A stretch of DNA of 64,000 nucleotides from Deefgea salmonis (GTDB taxonomy: Bacteria > Pseudomonadota > Gammaproteobacteria > Burkholderiales > Chitinibacteraceae). The position numbers and the translations under genes were made by a program. The stretch lies in contig NZ_JAJAWG010000001.1 in the NCBI RefSeq assembly GCF_020531905.1, positions 124,001 through 188,000 on the forward strand. Direction: 5' to 3'. Below, piece by piece: positions 48,443-60,418 of the stretch. Positions within the stretch are counted from its first letter, which is position 1. Each line of letters opens with the position of its first letter. The notes under the pieces are model-generated. The model was not told the DNA's origin, did no database searches, and worked only from the letters and a program-made list of their open reading frames with translations.

Positions 48443-48916
48443 ATGCCAACTCGTTTTATCGATCAGAGCTTATTGTCCGAATTGCTGTGTGCTGCCGAGC
48501 AAAGTCCACGGCAACGCAAAAATTTTAATTTTCACACTACTGACGATGCCAGTTGTCATCGCTTACTCAATGCACTGCAACCCAATACGTATGTGCAGCC
48601 GCATTGTCATTTGTCGGCGGATAAAGCTGAAACCATGGTGGTGCTGAGCGGCCGAATGGGGGTGCTGATTTTTAATGCTGAAGGGGGTGTGATTGCGCAA
48701 AAGGTGATCGCGGCAGGCGGTGATTGCCTTGGGATTGATATTGCGCCGGGGGTGTTTCACAGTTTGGTGGCGTTAGCGCCGACGGTGTTTTTTGAGGCTA
48801 AAGCCGGACCGTATATTCCGGTGGCCAGTCATGAACGCGCACCTTGGGCGCCGGCCGAGGGTGAAGCTGGCGCAGTTGAATATCTGGCTTGGATGCGTTC
48901 AAGGTTTGAGGTATAG
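48443..48916 (+). CDS. WbuC family cupin-fold metalloprotein
   Basis: A 157-residue cupin resembling WbuC, a protein found in O-antigen/capsule loci. It has the metal motif VQPHCHLSADKAETMVVLSG, then GVFHSLVALAP as the second histidine region. The C-terminus ends inside a 49-nt repeat (copy E), which supplies its last codons and stop. Its role in glycan synthesis is known only by association. Confidence 0.85.
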   Translation: MPTRFIDQSLLSELLCAAEQSPRQRKNFNFHTTDDASCHRLLNALQPNTYVQPHCHLSADKAETMVVLSGRMGVLIFNAEGGVIAQKVIAAGGDCLGIDIAPGVFHSLVALAPTVFFEAKAGPYIPVASHERAPWAPAEGEAGAVEYLAWMRSRFEV

Positions 48917-48956
48917 CTCGCTGGCTTATATTTAATATAGTTTACCGCGCTATACC
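48908..48956. repeat. 49-nt palindromic repeat, copy E
   Basis: AGGTATAGCTCGCTGGC ... GCGCTATACCT, 49 nt, with perfect 9-bp ends AGGTATAGC / GCTATACCT and an AT palindrome at the centre (TATATTTAATATA). It contains the stop codon of the cupin gene. Confidence 0.6.
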
Positions 48957-49069
48957 TATTGGTTTGATGCAGATGTTTTGGTCGGCTCGTCGTGTCGTTT
49001 TGGATGTGGTGTTGCTGGCTTAAGCTCGGTTGGTCTTCGGTCGCTGTTGACATTAACGTTGGCGCGGCA

Positions 49070-49098
49070 CAAAAAAGCCGCGCCATTGGGCGCGGCTG
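49070..49098 (-). terminator. Terminator of metG
   Basis: Read on the minus strand: AGCCGCGCC / GGCGCGGCT stem with a 4-nt loop followed by TTTTTTG, 20 nt after the metG stop. Confidence 0.85.
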
Positions 49099-49118
49099 TT
49101 GATGCGGGTGCTGCTCGC

Positions 49119-51164
49119 TTATTTCACGCGCATGCCCGGTTTTGCGCCTTCGTGCGGCTCTAAGATATACAGACCGCCATCACCGCCAGCCGCCAATACC
49201 ATGCCTTCTGACAAGCCAAACTTCATTTTTCTCGCCGCTAAATTGGCCACCATCACCGTGTGCTTGCCGATCAAATCTTCGGGGTTGTACGCCGATTTAA
49301 TCCCTGCAAATACATTGCGTGTTTCATTACCTAGATCGAGCGTCAGTTGCAGGAGTTTTTCTGCGCCGGCAACGTGCTGCGCGTCAGCGATGCGGGCAAT
49401 GCGTAAGTCCACCTTCATAAAATCATCAATGCTAATGGTTTCGCTGATGGCGGGGATTTCGTAAGCGGGCGCTGTCGGTGCTGGTGTGTCGAGCACTTGG
49501 ACATTGGCTTCGATCATGGCGGCAATGTTTTTCGGGTCGATTCGCACCATCAAATGGCTATAGCTGTTAATGGTGTGATCGAGCAATAAATGCTGAGCAT
49601 CCGACCATTGCAGTGGCGCGATATTCAAGAACGCTTCAACGTCATTGGCTAGCTTTGGCAATACAGGCGATAGATAAATCGTCAAAATGCGGAAGGCATT
49701 GATCAAGAAGCTACATACCGCATGCAAATTGCCACTTTGCTCTGGATGCTTGGCCATTTCCCATGGTTTAACAGTATCGACGTATTGATTAACTTCGTCG
49801 GTCAACGCCATGATTTCACGGATGGCGCGGCTGTATTCTCGTGCTTCAAACAGGCTGGCAATGCTGTCGCTCGCGCCTTGTAGTTTCTTTTGTAGCGCGA
49901 CAATGGCTGGCATCAAGGCATAGGTTTCTGCTTCAAACACACCGCTGTGCAAGCGGCCGGCAAAGCGTTTACTGATAAAGCCTGCGGCGCGGCTGGCGAT
50001 ATTGACGTATTTACCGATCAGGTCTGAGTTCACCCGCGCAGTAAAGTCTTCGAGGTTTAAGTCAATGTCTTCGGCGGTGTTAGAGAGTTTGGCCGCGTAG
50101 TAATAGCGCAACCACTCTGGGTTCAGGTGGTCTAAGTACGATTCGGCGGTGATAAACGTGCCACGCGATTTGCTCATTTTTGCGCCGTCTACGGTCAAAA
50201 AGCCGTGGCTGTAAATGGCGGTTGGCGTGCGGTAGCCCGAGTATTCGAGCATTGCTGGCCAAAATAGCGAGTGGAAATACAAAATATCTTTGCCAATAAA
50301 ATGATACAGCTCGGCGTCAGAGTCTTTGCGCCAGTAGCTATCAAAATCCAAGCCTAAGCGATCACATAAGTTTTTGTGGCTGGCCATATAGCCGACCGGC
50401 GCATCGAGCCAAACGTAAAAATACTTGCCCGGTGCATCAGGGATTTCAAAGCCGAAATACGGTGCGTCGCGGGAAATATCCCAGTCAGTCAGGCCTGATT
50501 CAAACCATTCCTGCATTTTATTGGCGGCTTCTTGCTGCAACTTGCCCGGCGTGGTGGTCCATGACTTTAAAAAGTCTTCGCATTCGCCCAGCTTGAAGAA
50601 GAAGTGTTCTGAGTCACGCAGTACCGGTGTTGCGCCTGATACGGCAGAGTATGGGTTTTTAAGCTCGGTTGGCGCATATGTTGCGCTGCATACCTCACAG
50701 TTGTCGCCGTACTGATCTTTTGCGCCGCACTTTGGGCATTCGCCTTTCACAAAGCGATCGGGCAAGAACATCTGTTTTTCTGGGTCAAATAATTGCGAAA
50801 TGGTTTTTTTGGCAATTTTGTTGTTGGCTTTGAGCTTGGCGTAAATGTCGTAAGCAAAGTCGCGGTTTTCTGGACTATTGGTGCTGTAGTAATTATCAAA
50901 CGCAACGTGAAAACCGGTGAAATCACGTAAATGTTCACCGTGCACGCGGGCAATTAGCGCCTCGGGTGTAATGCCTTCTTTTTCTGCGCGCAGCATGATG
51001 GGTGTGCCGTGTGTATCGTCTGCACAAACATAATGGCACTGGTGACCGCGAGATTTTTGAAAGCGAACCCAGATGTCGGTTTGGATGTATTCAACCAAGT
51101 GACCAAGGTGAATCGCGCCATTGGCGTAAGGCAGGGCAGAGGTAACGAGAATTTTTCGGGTCAT
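49119..51164 (-). CDS. metG: Methionyl-tRNA synthetase
   Basis: Charges tRNA-Met. The 681 residues show the HIGH motif as [11 protein letters not shown], a zinc knuckle ([17 protein letters not shown]), the KMSKS loop ([11 protein letters not shown]), and a C-terminal EMAP/tRNA-binding dimerisation domain (about 575-681, [16 protein letters not shown]). The length equals the long bacterial form. Confidence 0.97.
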   Translation of the reverse strand: MTRKILVTSALPYANGAIHLGHLVEYIQTDIWVRFQKSRGHQCHYVCADDTHGTPIMLRAEKEGITPEALIARVHGEHLRDFTGFHVAFDNYYSTNSPENRDFAYDIYAKLKANNKIAKKTISQLFDPEKQMFLPDRFVKGECPKCGAKDQYGDNCEVCSATYAPTELKNPYSAVSGATPVLRDSEHFFFKLGECEDFLKSWTTTPGKLQQEAANKMQEWFESGLTDWDISRDAPYFGFEIPDAPGKYFYVWLDAPVGYMASHKNLCDRLGLDFDSYWRKDSDAELYHFIGKDILYFHSLFWPAMLEYSGYRTPTAIYSHGFLTVDGAKMSKSRGTFITAESYLDHLNPEWLRYYYAAKLSNTAEDIDLNLEDFTARVNSDLIGKYVNIASRAAGFISKRFAGRLHSGVFEAETYALMPAIVALQKKLQGASDSIASLFEAREYSRAIREIMALTDEVNQYVDTVKPWEMAKHPEQSGNLHAVCSFLINAFRILTIYLSPVLPKLANDVEAFLNIAPLQWSDAQHLLLDHTINSYSHLMVRIDPKNIAAMIEANVQVLDTPAPTAPAYEIPAISETISIDDFMKVDLRIARIADAQHVAGAEKLLQLTLDLGNETRNVFAGIKSAYNPEDLIGKHTVMVANLAARKMKFGLSEGMVLAAGGDGGLYILEPHEGAKPGMRVK

Positions 51165-51290
51165 GGTCGGCCAAAATATGCAAGAAAATGACCTCGATTA
51201 TAACGCAGAGTCAGCAATGACGGTTTGACAGAAAAATAGAAAGGCCTCGACTATAGTATTTTCAATATCCATACAAAAACTTGTCAACCA

Positions 51291-54200
51291 ATGTCAACAA
51301 TCAAGCAAAAAATTCAGCATTTGAATGATTTTCGCTTACTGGCGGTGGTGATCGTTGGCGTGGTGCTGTCGATTTTTGTTTGGCAATTTGCTGCAATTAA
51401 GCTCAAACAGCAGACCGATATTCAATTTGAGCGGCAATCTGAGCCCTTGGTCAACGCTTTAAAACTGCGGGTACAAAGTTTGGCTTTGGGTCTGTATGGC
51501 GCACGCACCGTGCCTTTAATGGCGCATGGCGAATTAAAACCGCAGCACTTTAAGCAGTATGTGGCGCAGTTAAATTTAGATGATGTATTTCCAGGGGCGC
51601 TGGGGGTTGGTTTTATTCGCCGCGTTGAGCTGCAGGATGTGGCGGCCTTTGTGCTCGATCAGCAGCACTACCGACCTGAGTATCAATTGCGCGCCAAAGG
51701 CCCGAATGCGGGAACAAAGTATGTCATTCAATTTATTGAACCACTCCAAGGCAATGAGGTCGCGATTGGCTTGGATATTGCCAGTGAGCCGATTCGTAAG
51801 GCTGCCGCTGTCAATGCGATGAATTCGGCCGAAATGGCGATGACTGCGCCGATTCAATTGGTGCAAGCGGGTAAGAAATCGCCAGGATTTTTGATTTTGT
51901 TGCCTTATTATTTGCCATCGATGACGGGGTATGAGACTGCTGCGGTAAAGCGTCGTGCTGACTCACTCATCGGTTGGGTGTATGCGCCGGTGCTGATGTC
52001 TAAGTTGGTTGCCGGTTTAAATGATTATCAGAAAAAAACCATCAATTTTGAGGTGTATTCGGGTAAGGAGCTCAAGCCGGAGTTTTTATTGTATGACGAC
52101 GATTCACACCATGAGTTAGGTGCCAGTCAACCCGAGTATCGTAATCTGCGGCGACAGGTCGAGCTGGCGCTCGGTGGTCAGACGTGGACGGTGGTGATGA
52201 GCTCAAACGATAGCTTTGCTGCGCGCTTAGAGAGCTGGTTGCCCTTGGGATTGTTGCTGTTTGGCTTGGCCATTACTGCGCTGATTGCCGCCACTTTGCT
52301 CAATGCCGCTCGGTTAAAAGAGAAGGCGCAGTCTTTGGCTGAGGCGATGTCTTTGCATGCGCGGCAACGCGAAATTCAGCTTGATGCGGTGATTGATAGC
52401 ACGCCCGATGTCATTGTGACCGCGGATCAGCAAGGGACGATTTTGGGGGTGAATCGCTCAGTCACTGCGATGTTTGGTTTTGCTGCTGATGAGGTGGTGG
52501 GAAAAAACATTAAGATCTTTATGCCAGCAGATTTGGCGCTCAAGCATGATGATTTTGTGGCGCAATATCATTATCAAAATGGCGCTTCGGTCATGGGCAA
52601 GGGCCGCGAATTGTGGGCCAAACATGCAGATGGTCATTTAATTCCCATTGAGGTCAATCTGAATCAATTTCACATCGATGAAGCTACGTTTTTGGTGGCG
52701 CAAATTCGAGATGTGAGTAAACGTTTGGCGAGTGAGCAGGCCTTGCGTGCCAATCAGCGACAGTTGTCGATGATTGTTGAGGCGTCAGGCTTGGGGATTT
52801 GGGATTTAGATTTACGCACCGGAGAGTCATTTTTTGGGGGTATGTGGGGCGAGATGTTGGGTTTTGTTACTCAGGAGTTGATACCCAGCGTAGAAACTTG
52901 GAGAAGCTTATTGCATCCCGATGATTTGCCATTGGCCGAAGCTTCGTTGACCGCTCATTTGGCGGGACAATCGGTGATTTATAGTTGTGAATTAAGGATG
53001 AAAACTGCGCAAGGCACTTGGAAATGGGTGCATGCGATTGGTCGGGTGTATGAACGCGACGAGCAGGGCGCGCCGATTAAAATTGCCGGGATTCATCTGG
53101 ATATTGATGCGCGTAAGCACAATGAATTGATGTTGATTGAACAAGATACGGCGTTGACGCATTTGCAGCAGCAGCTGCGCAGCGTGGTGAATTCTGCCAC
53201 CGAAATTTGCATTATCGCCACCGATATTGCCGGAGAGATTCAGCTGTTTAATGTTGGTGCAGAAAAAATGCTTGGTTATTCTGCTGAATCGGTGATGGGT
53301 ATTTTGACGCCCGAGGTGTTTCATGATGCGGGCGAGCTGGCGAGTCGAGCGCAAAGTATTGCCGCGCAAACCGGGCAAAGTGTGAGTGGTTTTGATGTGC
53401 TGGTGTATATGGCAAGACAGGGCGGCAGTGACACCCATGAATGGACCTATGTGTGCCAAAACGGATCGCGTTTGACGGTTAATTTAATCGTCACTGCTCG
53501 CTACGATGATGCGGGGGGATTGATTGGCTATTTAGGCGTTGCCACCGATGTGACCGAGCAAAAACACATTAATGCCGCTTTAGAATTGGCGATTGATCAG
53601 GCGGTGGCCGCCAGTCAAGCCAAAAGTGATTTTTTGGCCAATATGAGTCACGAGATTCGCACGCCGATGAATGCGGTGATTGGCTTTTCAACCTTGCTTG
53701 CGGACACCCCTTTGAACGCAGTGCAACTAGAATTTGTTGGTGCGATTCAGCAATCAGGTGATGCTTTGTTAAGTTTAATTAACGATATTTTGGATTTTTC
53801 CAAGATTGAAGCAGGGCACTTGCAGCTAGAACAAATTGAATTTGATGTGCGCTATTTGCTAGAAGGAGCTTTAGATATTGTGGCGGAAAAAGCCGCCAAA
53901 CAAGCACTTGATTTGGCCTGTATTATCAATCCGAATGTGCCTTTGCGACTGATTGGCGATCCGAGTCGTTTGCGGCAGGTGGTGCTTAATTTACTCAATA
54001 ATGCCATTAAATTTACTGCGCAAGGTGAGGTGGTGGCCCGTTTGGTCGCCATGCCAAATTCAAGCGCTGCGCGCTGTGTTTTACGGTTTAGCGTTAAAGA
54101 TACTGGCATTGGCATGAGTGAGTCGGCGCAGGTTTCTTTGTTTCGGCCGTTTTGTCAGGCGGATGCGTCGACGACGCGCCGGTTTGGCGGGACAGGGCTG

Positions 54201-55571
54201 GGTTTGTCAATTTGCAAGCGCTTAATCGAAGCGATGGCGGGCGAGGTGGGTGTCGTCAGTGTGTTGGGCGAGGGGTCAGAGTTTTGGTTTGAGGTGGTTT
54301 TGCCTGTGGCCAAAATAGAAGCCCCGCCACCGAGTACTTCGCTGGCCTTACAGGGTTTGCGGGTGCTGGTTGTTGATGATTTTGCGGCCAATCGTGAGCT
54401 GATTGCTTTGCAGCTAACGTCTTTTGGTATGCTGTCCGAGTGTTTTCATTCACCCCATGAGGCGCTGGCTGTTTTGGCGCAAGCACCAACGTATTTTTCA
54501 TTGGCTTTGATTGATTTGCAGTTGCCCGATCTGGATGGTTTGCAATTGGCGCGGCAAATTCAGGCTATTGTGGGCGAAACGCCATTGCCTTTGGTGTTGT
54601 TGACCTCGATGGCGGTGCCAGGACTCGCCGCAGAAGCAAAAGCGGCAGGGTATTCTGCATTTTTAACCAAGCCAGTCCGACAAACGCAATTGCTCCATGT
54701 TATTGAAGAGGCGTTGAAAATGCGGCAATTTCCTCGTGGAACGCAGCATCTGGTGACGGCGCATCATTTGGCCGAACAAATCGCGGCAAGCAGGCCTTAC
54801 TTATTATTGGCCGAAGACAATCCCATTAATCAGAAGGTGGCGGTGTTGATGCTGGAAAAATTTGGCTGTCGAGTCGATGTAGTTGAAAACGGCGCATTGG
54901 CGGTCGCAGCCGTTGAGCAGCGCCGTTATGACATGGTGTTGATGGATTGTCAAATGCCTGAAATGGATGGCTTTGTGGCCACGCAAACGATTCGTGCGTT
55001 GCCGCCCGAGCAAGCGGGTGTTTATATTGTTGCGTTAACCGCGAATGCATTTCAATCGGATGTTGATCATTGTTATGCTGTGGGGATGGATGATTTTGTT
55101 GCCAAGCCGATTCATATGACTGAGATCTCATTGGCTCTACAGCGTGGTTTGGCCAAGTCAGGGCGCTTGGCGCGCCTCGATCCGCAGCAACAAGAGCCGG
55201 AGGATGATATGGACGTTGGCATTAGTTTGGAATTGCAACAAGAGTTGCTCGATATTGATCGAATGTTTAATGAACTAAAACAAGCAGTTGGTATGGATAT
55301 GAAAGAAGAGTTGTTGGCTTTATTTTTTCCGACTTTGGATGAATGTATCAGCGGTTTGTCGCCTGCCATTGTGGTCGGCGATTCAGTTCAAATGGTGAGC
55401 TTGGCGCATAAACTGAAAGGCGCTGCCGCGCAGTTGGGGGCTACAAAAATGGCGACTTATTGCAAAGCGATTGAAATGGCCGCCAAAAATAATGATTTTG
55501 GGTCGGCAATGACGCAGTTTGCGTTGGTGCAGTCTTTGGGGTTGGGTTTGTCGAAGCAATTGCGGGTTTAA
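51291..55571 (+). CDS. Hybrid sensor histidine kinase (CHASE-PAS-HK-REC-REC-HPT)
   Basis: A 1426-residue inner-membrane kinase. Order: TM1 about 15-32; CHASE-type sensor about 45-240; TM2 about 318-340; three PAS domains (about 365-490, 500-620, 630-770; the first has VIVTADQQGTILGVNRSVTA); HisKA with FLANMSHEIRTPMNAVIGFS (His about 789); ATPase (DTGIGMSESAQ, GGTGLGLSICKRL); two receivers (Asp in LALIDLQLPDLDG and in MVLMDCQMPEMDG); and a C-terminal Hpt domain (LAHKLKGAAAQLG). A full internal phosphorelay is thus encoded; no downstream regulator is adjacent. Confidence 0.92.
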   Translation: MSTIKQKIQHLNDFRLLAVVIVGVVLSIFVWQFAAIKLKQQTDIQFERQSEPLVNALKLRVQSLALGLYGARTVPLMAHGELKPQHFKQYVAQLNLDDVFPGALGVGFIRRVELQDVAAFVLDQQHYRPEYQLRAKGPNAGTKYVIQFIEPLQGNEVAIGLDIASEPIRKAAAVNAMNSAEMAMTAPIQLVQAGKKSPGFLILLPYYLPSMTGYETAAVKRRADSLIGWVYAPVLMSKLVAGLNDYQKKTINFEVYSGKELKPEFLLYDDDSHHELGASQPEYRNLRRQVELALGGQTWTVVMSSNDSFAARLESWLPLGLLLFGLAITALIAATLLNAARLKEKAQSLAEAMSLHARQREIQLDAVIDSTPDVIVTADQQGTILGVNRSVTAMFGFAADEVVGKNIKIFMPADLALKHDDFVAQYHYQNGASVMGKGRELWAKHADGHLIPIEVNLNQFHIDEATFLVAQIRDVSKRLASEQALRANQRQLSMIVEASGLGIWDLDLRTGESFFGGMWGEMLGFVTQELIPSVETWRSLLHPDDLPLAEASLTAHLAGQSVIYSCELRMKTAQGTWKWVHAIGRVYERDEQGAPIKIAGIHLDIDARKHNELMLIEQDTALTHLQQQLRSVVNSATEICIIATDIAGEIQLFNVGAEKMLGYSAESVMGILTPEVFHDAGELASRAQSIAAQTGQSVSGFDVLVYMARQGGSDTHEWTYVCQNGSRLTVNLIVTARYDDAGGLIGYLGVATDVTEQKHINAALELAIDQAVAASQAKSDFLANMSHEIRTPMNAVIGFSTLLADTPLNAVQLEFVGAIQQSGDALLSLINDILDFSKIEAGHLQLEQIEFDVRYLLEGALDIVAEKAAKQALDLACIINPNVPLRLIGDPSRLRQVVLNLLNNAIKFTAQGEVVARLVAMPNSSAARCVLRFSVKDTGIGMSESAQVSLFRPFCQADASTTRRFGGTGLGLSICKRLIEAMAGEVGVVSVLGEGSEFWFEVVLPVAKIEAPPPSTSLALQGLRVLVVDDFAANRELIALQLTSFGMLSECFHSPHEALAVLAQAPTYFSLALIDLQLPDLDGLQLARQIQAIVGETPLPLVLLTSMAVPGLAAEAKAAGYSAFLTKPVRQTQLLHVIEEALKMRQFPRGTQHLVTAHHLAEQIAASRPYLLLAEDNPINQKVAVLMLEKFGCRVDVVENGALAVAAVEQRRYDMVLMDCQMPEMDGFVATQTIRALPPEQAGVYIVALTANAFQSDVDHCYAVGMDDFVAKPIHMTEISLALQRGLAKSGRLARLDPQQQEPEDDMDVGISLELQQELLDIDRMFNELKQAVGMDMKEELLALFFPTLDECISGLSPAIVVGDSVQMVSLAHKLKGAAAQLGATKMATYCKAIEMAAKNNDFGSAMTQFALVQSLGLGLSKQLRV

Positions 55572-55648
55572 GTGTGGTGCTGGAGAGCTTGTTTTGCTGG
55601 GGCCATGAATGATAGGCTCAATAGCCATTAAGTTAGGAATGAATCAAT

Positions 55649-56266
55649 ATGTTGCCAGATGTTGCGCAATTACCGCACTGGCTGAGTCAGCAGTTAGCAA
55701 GCTCGTCACGGGTCAGTGGTTATGACTATCAGCATCACTCTCGGCGAACTGCCGCCGTTTTGATTCCGATTGTGTTGCATCCTGATGGGGCCACTGTGTT
55801 GTTTACCGTGAGAGCCGATCATTTGTCGCAACATGCTGGGCAAGTGAGCTTCCCTGGTGGCGCAACTGAGTCCAGTGACCCAGATCCTGTCGCGACGGCA
55901 TTGCGTGAAACGGCCGAAGAAATTGGTTTGCCGGGTGATCAGGTGCAGGTGCTCGCTTGTTTGGGGGAGTATCACACTATTAGTGGTTATTGCGTGACAC
56001 CCGTCGTGGGCGTTTTGCAACCGGGTTTTTCTATTTGTCCTGATCCGAATGAAGTGGCCGACGTTTTTGAGTTGCCCTTGGCCACGTTGCTAAATCGCGC
56101 TTTGTATGAAAAGCGCTGGGTGACTCGACAAGGTGTGCGTGGAGCGACACATTTTCTAGAGGTAAATCAGCGGGTGGTTTGGGGTGCTACAGCAGGTATA
56201 TTGCTCAACTTCGCGCTGGAATTGATGTTGGAAGGCATACCCAAGGATATGACAATTGATTTGTAG
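55649..56266 (+). CDS. CoA pyrophosphatase (Nudix, NudL/YeaB-like)
   Basis: A 205-residue Nudix hydrolase with the complete box in VSFPGGATESSDPDPVATAL followed by RETAEEIGL. The upstream LFTVRADHLSQHAGQ and the downstream HTISGYCVTPVVGVL fit the CoA-diphosphatase subfamily (NudL). It probably cleaves CoA or oxidised CoA to 4'-phosphopantetheine and an ADP. Neighbours do not add information. Confidence 0.9.
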   Translation: MLPDVAQLPHWLSQQLASSSRVSGYDYQHHSRRTAAVLIPIVLHPDGATVLFTVRADHLSQHAGQVSFPGGATESSDPDPVATALRETAEEIGLPGDQVQVLACLGEYHTISGYCVTPVVGVLQPGFSICPDPNEVADVFELPLATLLNRALYEKRWVTRQGVRGATHFLEVNQRVVWGATAGILLNFALELMLEGIPKDMTIDL

Positions 56267-56501
56267 GGTGGCTGTCGCACGCCATCTGGCTTGTGCCGGC
56301 TCGCAGGACGAGGTGTTTTTTGTGTAAGGCGGGTATTGGTAGGGCTCATACATTCGCATGCGTATGCAAATTAGTCTGCCGTTAATCGGTATTTTCCCAA
56401 TAAAAATCAGCTTTACTCGCCAAAGTCATTGACGAGTTCACAGTTTTTTCATTAAGGCGTGATACAATCCGCCACTTTCGCAAATAGCCCACAGTCCAAA
56501 C

Positions 56502-58310
56502 ATGACCCGTGCACTTCGTAACGTCGCCATTATCGCTCACGTCGATCATGGTAAAACCACGCTGGTAGACCAGCTTTTACAACAAGCCGGTACTTTCCGT
56601 GCTAACCAAGCGGTTGTTGAACGCGTAATGGATTCTAACGATCTTGAAAAAGAGCGTGGGATTACCATTTTGGCGAAAAACACAGCCATCGAATACGAAG
56701 GCACGCATATCAATATCGTTGATACCCCAGGTCACGCGGACTTCGGTGGTGAAGTTGAACGTGTATTGGGTATGGTTGACGGCGTATTGCTGCTGGTTGA
56801 TGCCGTTGAAGGCCCGATGCCACAAACGCGTTTCGTGACTAAAAAAGCTTTGGCTTTGGGTCTGAAGCCGATTGTTGTTATTAACAAGGTAGATCGTCCA
56901 GGCGCACGTCCGGATTGGGTTCACGACCAAGTTTTTGACTTGTTCGATAAACTCGGCGCAACTGACGAACAACTCGACTTTAAAATGATTTACGCTTCAG
57001 GTCTGAATGGCTTTGCCAAACTGACTTTGGAAGAAGAATCAGACAATATGCGTCCATTGCTGGACCTGTTGGTGGCGACTGTTCCTAGCCCTCCGGGTAA
57101 CCCTGATGCGCCGTTGCAATTGCAAATTTCGGCGTTGGATTACTCTACATTTACCGGTCGCCTTGGCGTAGGTAAAGTATTGAATGGCCGCATCAAGCCA
57201 GGTCAACAAGTAGTGGTGATGAATCACGACGACCAAGTGTCTAGCGGCCGTATTAATCAAGTTTTGGGCTTTAAAGGCCTTGAGCGCGTGCCAGTTGAAG
57301 AAGCTGAAGCGGGCGATATCATTATCATCTCTGGTTTGGATGAAATCGGTATTGGCGTTACCATTTGTGACCGCGATCAACCTGTTGGCTTGCCAGTACT
57401 TGGCGTTGATGAGCCAACGTTGACCATGGACTTTATGGTGAATACATCACCACTCGCAGGGACTGAAGGCAAGTTTGTAACGAGCCGTCAAATCCGTGAG
57501 CGTCTGACTAAAGAATTGTTGGTGAACGTGGCATTGCGCGTTGAAGATACTGACAACACGGATATCTTCCGCGTTTCAGGTCGTGGCGAATTGCATTTGA
57601 CCATTTTGCTCGAAAACATGCGCCGTGAAGGCTTTGAATTGGCAGTGGCAAAACCACGTGTCGTTTACAAAGACATCAACGGTGAAAAATGTGAGCCATA
57701 CGAAAACTTGACCATCGACTTAGAAGATGAGCATCAAGGTGGCGTGATGGAAGAAATCGGTCGTCGCCGTGGCGAATTGACCAACATGGTTTCTGATGGT
57801 CAAGGCCGCACTCGTTTGGAATATCACGTTCCTGCGCGTGGTTTGATCGGTTTCCAAGGTGACTTCATGACCTTGACTCGCGGTACTGGTTTGATGAGTC
57901 ATGTGTTTGATGATTACGCACCGGCTAAGCCAGATATGCCAGGTCGTCATAACGGCGTATTGATTTCTCAAGACAACGGCGAAGCAGTGGCTTACGCATT
58001 GTGGAAATTGGAAGATCGCGGTCGTATGTTTGTGAGCCCAGGCGACAAACTGTACGAAGGTATGGTGATCGGTATCCATAGTCGTGACAATGATTTGGTT
58101 GTGAACCCAATTAAAGGTAAGCAACTGACTAACGTTCGCTCTTCAGGTACTGATGAAGCCGTTCGTTTGACAACGCCAGTTAAAATGACTTTGGAATCAG
58201 CGGTTGAGTTTATTGATGATGATGAATTGGTTGAAATCACACCAAAAACCATTCGTATCCGTAAGCGCTTCTTGACTGATAACGAACGTCGTCGTAATAA
58301 AGTAGCCTAA
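56502..58310 (+). CDS. typA: Translational GTPase TypA (BipA)
   Basis: Ribosome-associated GTPase for stress and low-temperature ribosome assembly. The 602 residues have G1 [10 protein letters not shown]3 [16 protein letters not shown]4 [13 protein letters not shown]-like domains II, III and V, and the BipA-specific C-terminal domain ([20 protein letters not shown]-type region). A terminator and a 49-nt repeat follow. Confidence 0.97.
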   Translation: MTRALRNVAIIAHVDHGKTTLVDQLLQQAGTFRANQAVVERVMDSNDLEKERGITILAKNTAIEYEGTHINIVDTPGHADFGGEVERVLGMVDGVLLLVDAVEGPMPQTRFVTKKALALGLKPIVVINKVDRPGARPDWVHDQVFDLFDKLGATDEQLDFKMIYASGLNGFAKLTLEEESDNMRPLLDLLVATVPSPPGNPDAPLQLQISALDYSTFTGRLGVGKVLNGRIKPGQQVVVMNHDDQVSSGRINQVLGFKGLERVPVEEAEAGDIIIISGLDEIGIGVTICDRDQPVGLPVLGVDEPTLTMDFMVNTSPLAGTEGKFVTSRQIRERLTKELLVNVALRVEDTDNTDIFRVSGRGELHLTILLENMRREGFELAVAKPRVVYKDINGEKCEPYENLTIDLEDEHQGGVMEEIGRRRGELTNMVSDGQGRTRLEYHVPARGLIGFQGDFMTLTRGTGLMSHVFDDYAPAKPDMPGRHNGVLISQDNGEAVAYALWKLEDRGRMFVSPGDKLYEGMVIGIHSRDNDLVVNPIKGKQLTNVRSSGTDEAVRLTTPVKMTLESAVEFIDDDELVEITPKTIRIRKRFLTDNERRRNKVA

Positions 58311-58331
58311 TTCGCGGCTTTAAACGCCAAC

Positions 58332-58364
58332 AAAAACGCCAATCGATTGATTGGCGTTTTTTTT
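58332..58364 (+). terminator. Terminator of typA
   Basis: AAAAACGCCAATC / GATTGGCG stem with a GATT loop and T8 run, 21 nt after the stop. Confidence 0.88.
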
Positions 58365-58434
58365 ATGTCCAGTGTTTGCTCGTGGCAGATTTTGTATGGC
58401 TGGGCTTTGAGCGGTGTTGATGGGGTTAAAAAAA

Positions 58435-58458
58435 GCCACTCGAAAGAGTGGCGTTTTT
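58435..58458. terminator. Second terminator-like hairpin (serves trxB)
   Basis: GCCACTC-GAAA-GAGTGGC with an A-run before and T-run after. On the minus strand it lies beyond the trxB stop; it can act in both directions. Confidence 0.7.
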
Positions 58459-58460
58459 GT

Positions 58461-58509
58461 GGGTATATTGCTCTAGGCTTTGTATATAAAGGTTTGTGGC
58501 TAAATACCC
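58461..58509. repeat. 49-nt palindromic repeat, copy C
   Basis: GGGTATATTGCTCTAGGC ... GTGGCTAAATACCC, 49 nt. It lies 6 nt beyond the trxB stop codon and 3 nt after the preceding hairpin. Its CTCTAGGC block matches copy B's CGCTAGGC. Confidence 0.62.
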
Positions 58510-58515
58510 TGTATT

Positions 58516-59529
<1,014 letters not shown>

Positions 59530-59695
59530 TTAAGAAAGCTTCTAATCTAGCTTTTAAATCGGCGCCATAGCGTAAGGCTTGTTTTTTAATGTTGGGGGCG
59601 ATGCTGGGTAATATCAAGTGTTGCTGTCGCTGAGGTTAATAGATGAGTCAGAGGATGAAATTGTTTACAATTGCGATTCAATTTTCTGATGGTGC

Positions 59696-60418
59696 ATGGA
59701 TCATGCAAAAAAGGAAGGCACGTTGCTGATCATCTTGAGGCGTTTTTTAAGCCATTTTCGTGCTTTGGCGCGCGCGCCAGTGCGGCGGGTGTTGTTAAAA
59801 CAGATTTATTTTACTGCCAATGAGGCGGTCTGGTTGGTGGCGATTACGGGTTTTGCTTTGGGTGCCACGGTGGTGGTGCAGTTGCATGAAGAATATGGGC
59901 AAAGTCGCGATGCGGCGTTGCGGCTTTTGGGTTCTTTGAGTTTTGTTGAGTTGTCGCCCCTATTGGCGTGCTTGATGATGGTGGCGCGCTCGGCTTCGGC
60001 GATGGCGATTGAGCTGGCTTCGATGCGAATTTCGGGTGAGGTTGCCGCATTGCGGCGCATGGGGATTTCGATTGAATCTTATTTATTGCTGCCGCGAGTG
60101 TTGGGTATGACGCTGGCGGCGGTGGTTTTGGCGGGGGTGATGGCGCTCACGTCGGTGTTGGGTGGCGTATTATTTGCGACGGGTTGGGATGCCAGTTACC
60201 AGATTTTTGCTTTGGAGCGCATGCTGCGCTGGCATGAGGTGCTGATTTGCTTATTCAAAGCGGCTAGTTTTGGTTTGGTGGCCGGTGTGGTGTCGATTTA
60301 TGCTGGGTTTTCGGTGCCGCTGCAGGTGTCTGAAATTCCCAAAGCCGCATCGCGGGCGGTGCTACGGGGGTTGTTGGCTTTGTTTGTATTGGATTTTTGT
60401 TGGGCGTTGGTGTTATGA
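59696..60418 (+). CDS. MlaE-like lipid ABC transporter permease
   Basis: A 240-residue inner-membrane permease of the MlaE/YrbE family (QIYFTANEAVWLVAITGFAL and SPLLACLMMVARSASAMAIE, GEVAALRRMGISIESYLLLP are characteristic). It starts a four-gene operon with an ATPase-like protein, an MCE-domain protein and a lipoprotein, so it belongs to an MCE lipid transporter distinct from the usual six-gene mla set, as MlaB- and MlaC-like genes are absent. The stop overlaps the next start (ATGA). Confidence 0.87.
   Translation: MDHAKKEGTLLIILRRFLSHFRALARAPVRRVLLKQIYFTANEAVWLVAITGFALGATVVVQLHEEYGQSRDAALRLLGSLSFVELSPLLACLMMVARSASAMAIELASMRISGEVAALRRMGISIESYLLLPRVLGMTLAAVVLAGVMALTSVLGGVLFATGWDASYQIFALERMLRWHEVLICLFKAASFGLVAGVVSIYAGFSVPLQVSEIPKAASRAVLRGLLALFVLDFCWALVL

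Noticed and set aside
56331-56379. GGGTATTGGTAGGGC start of a possible sixth 49-nt element
   Set aside because: No ATACCY end occurs 49 nt downstream, so it is not a member.
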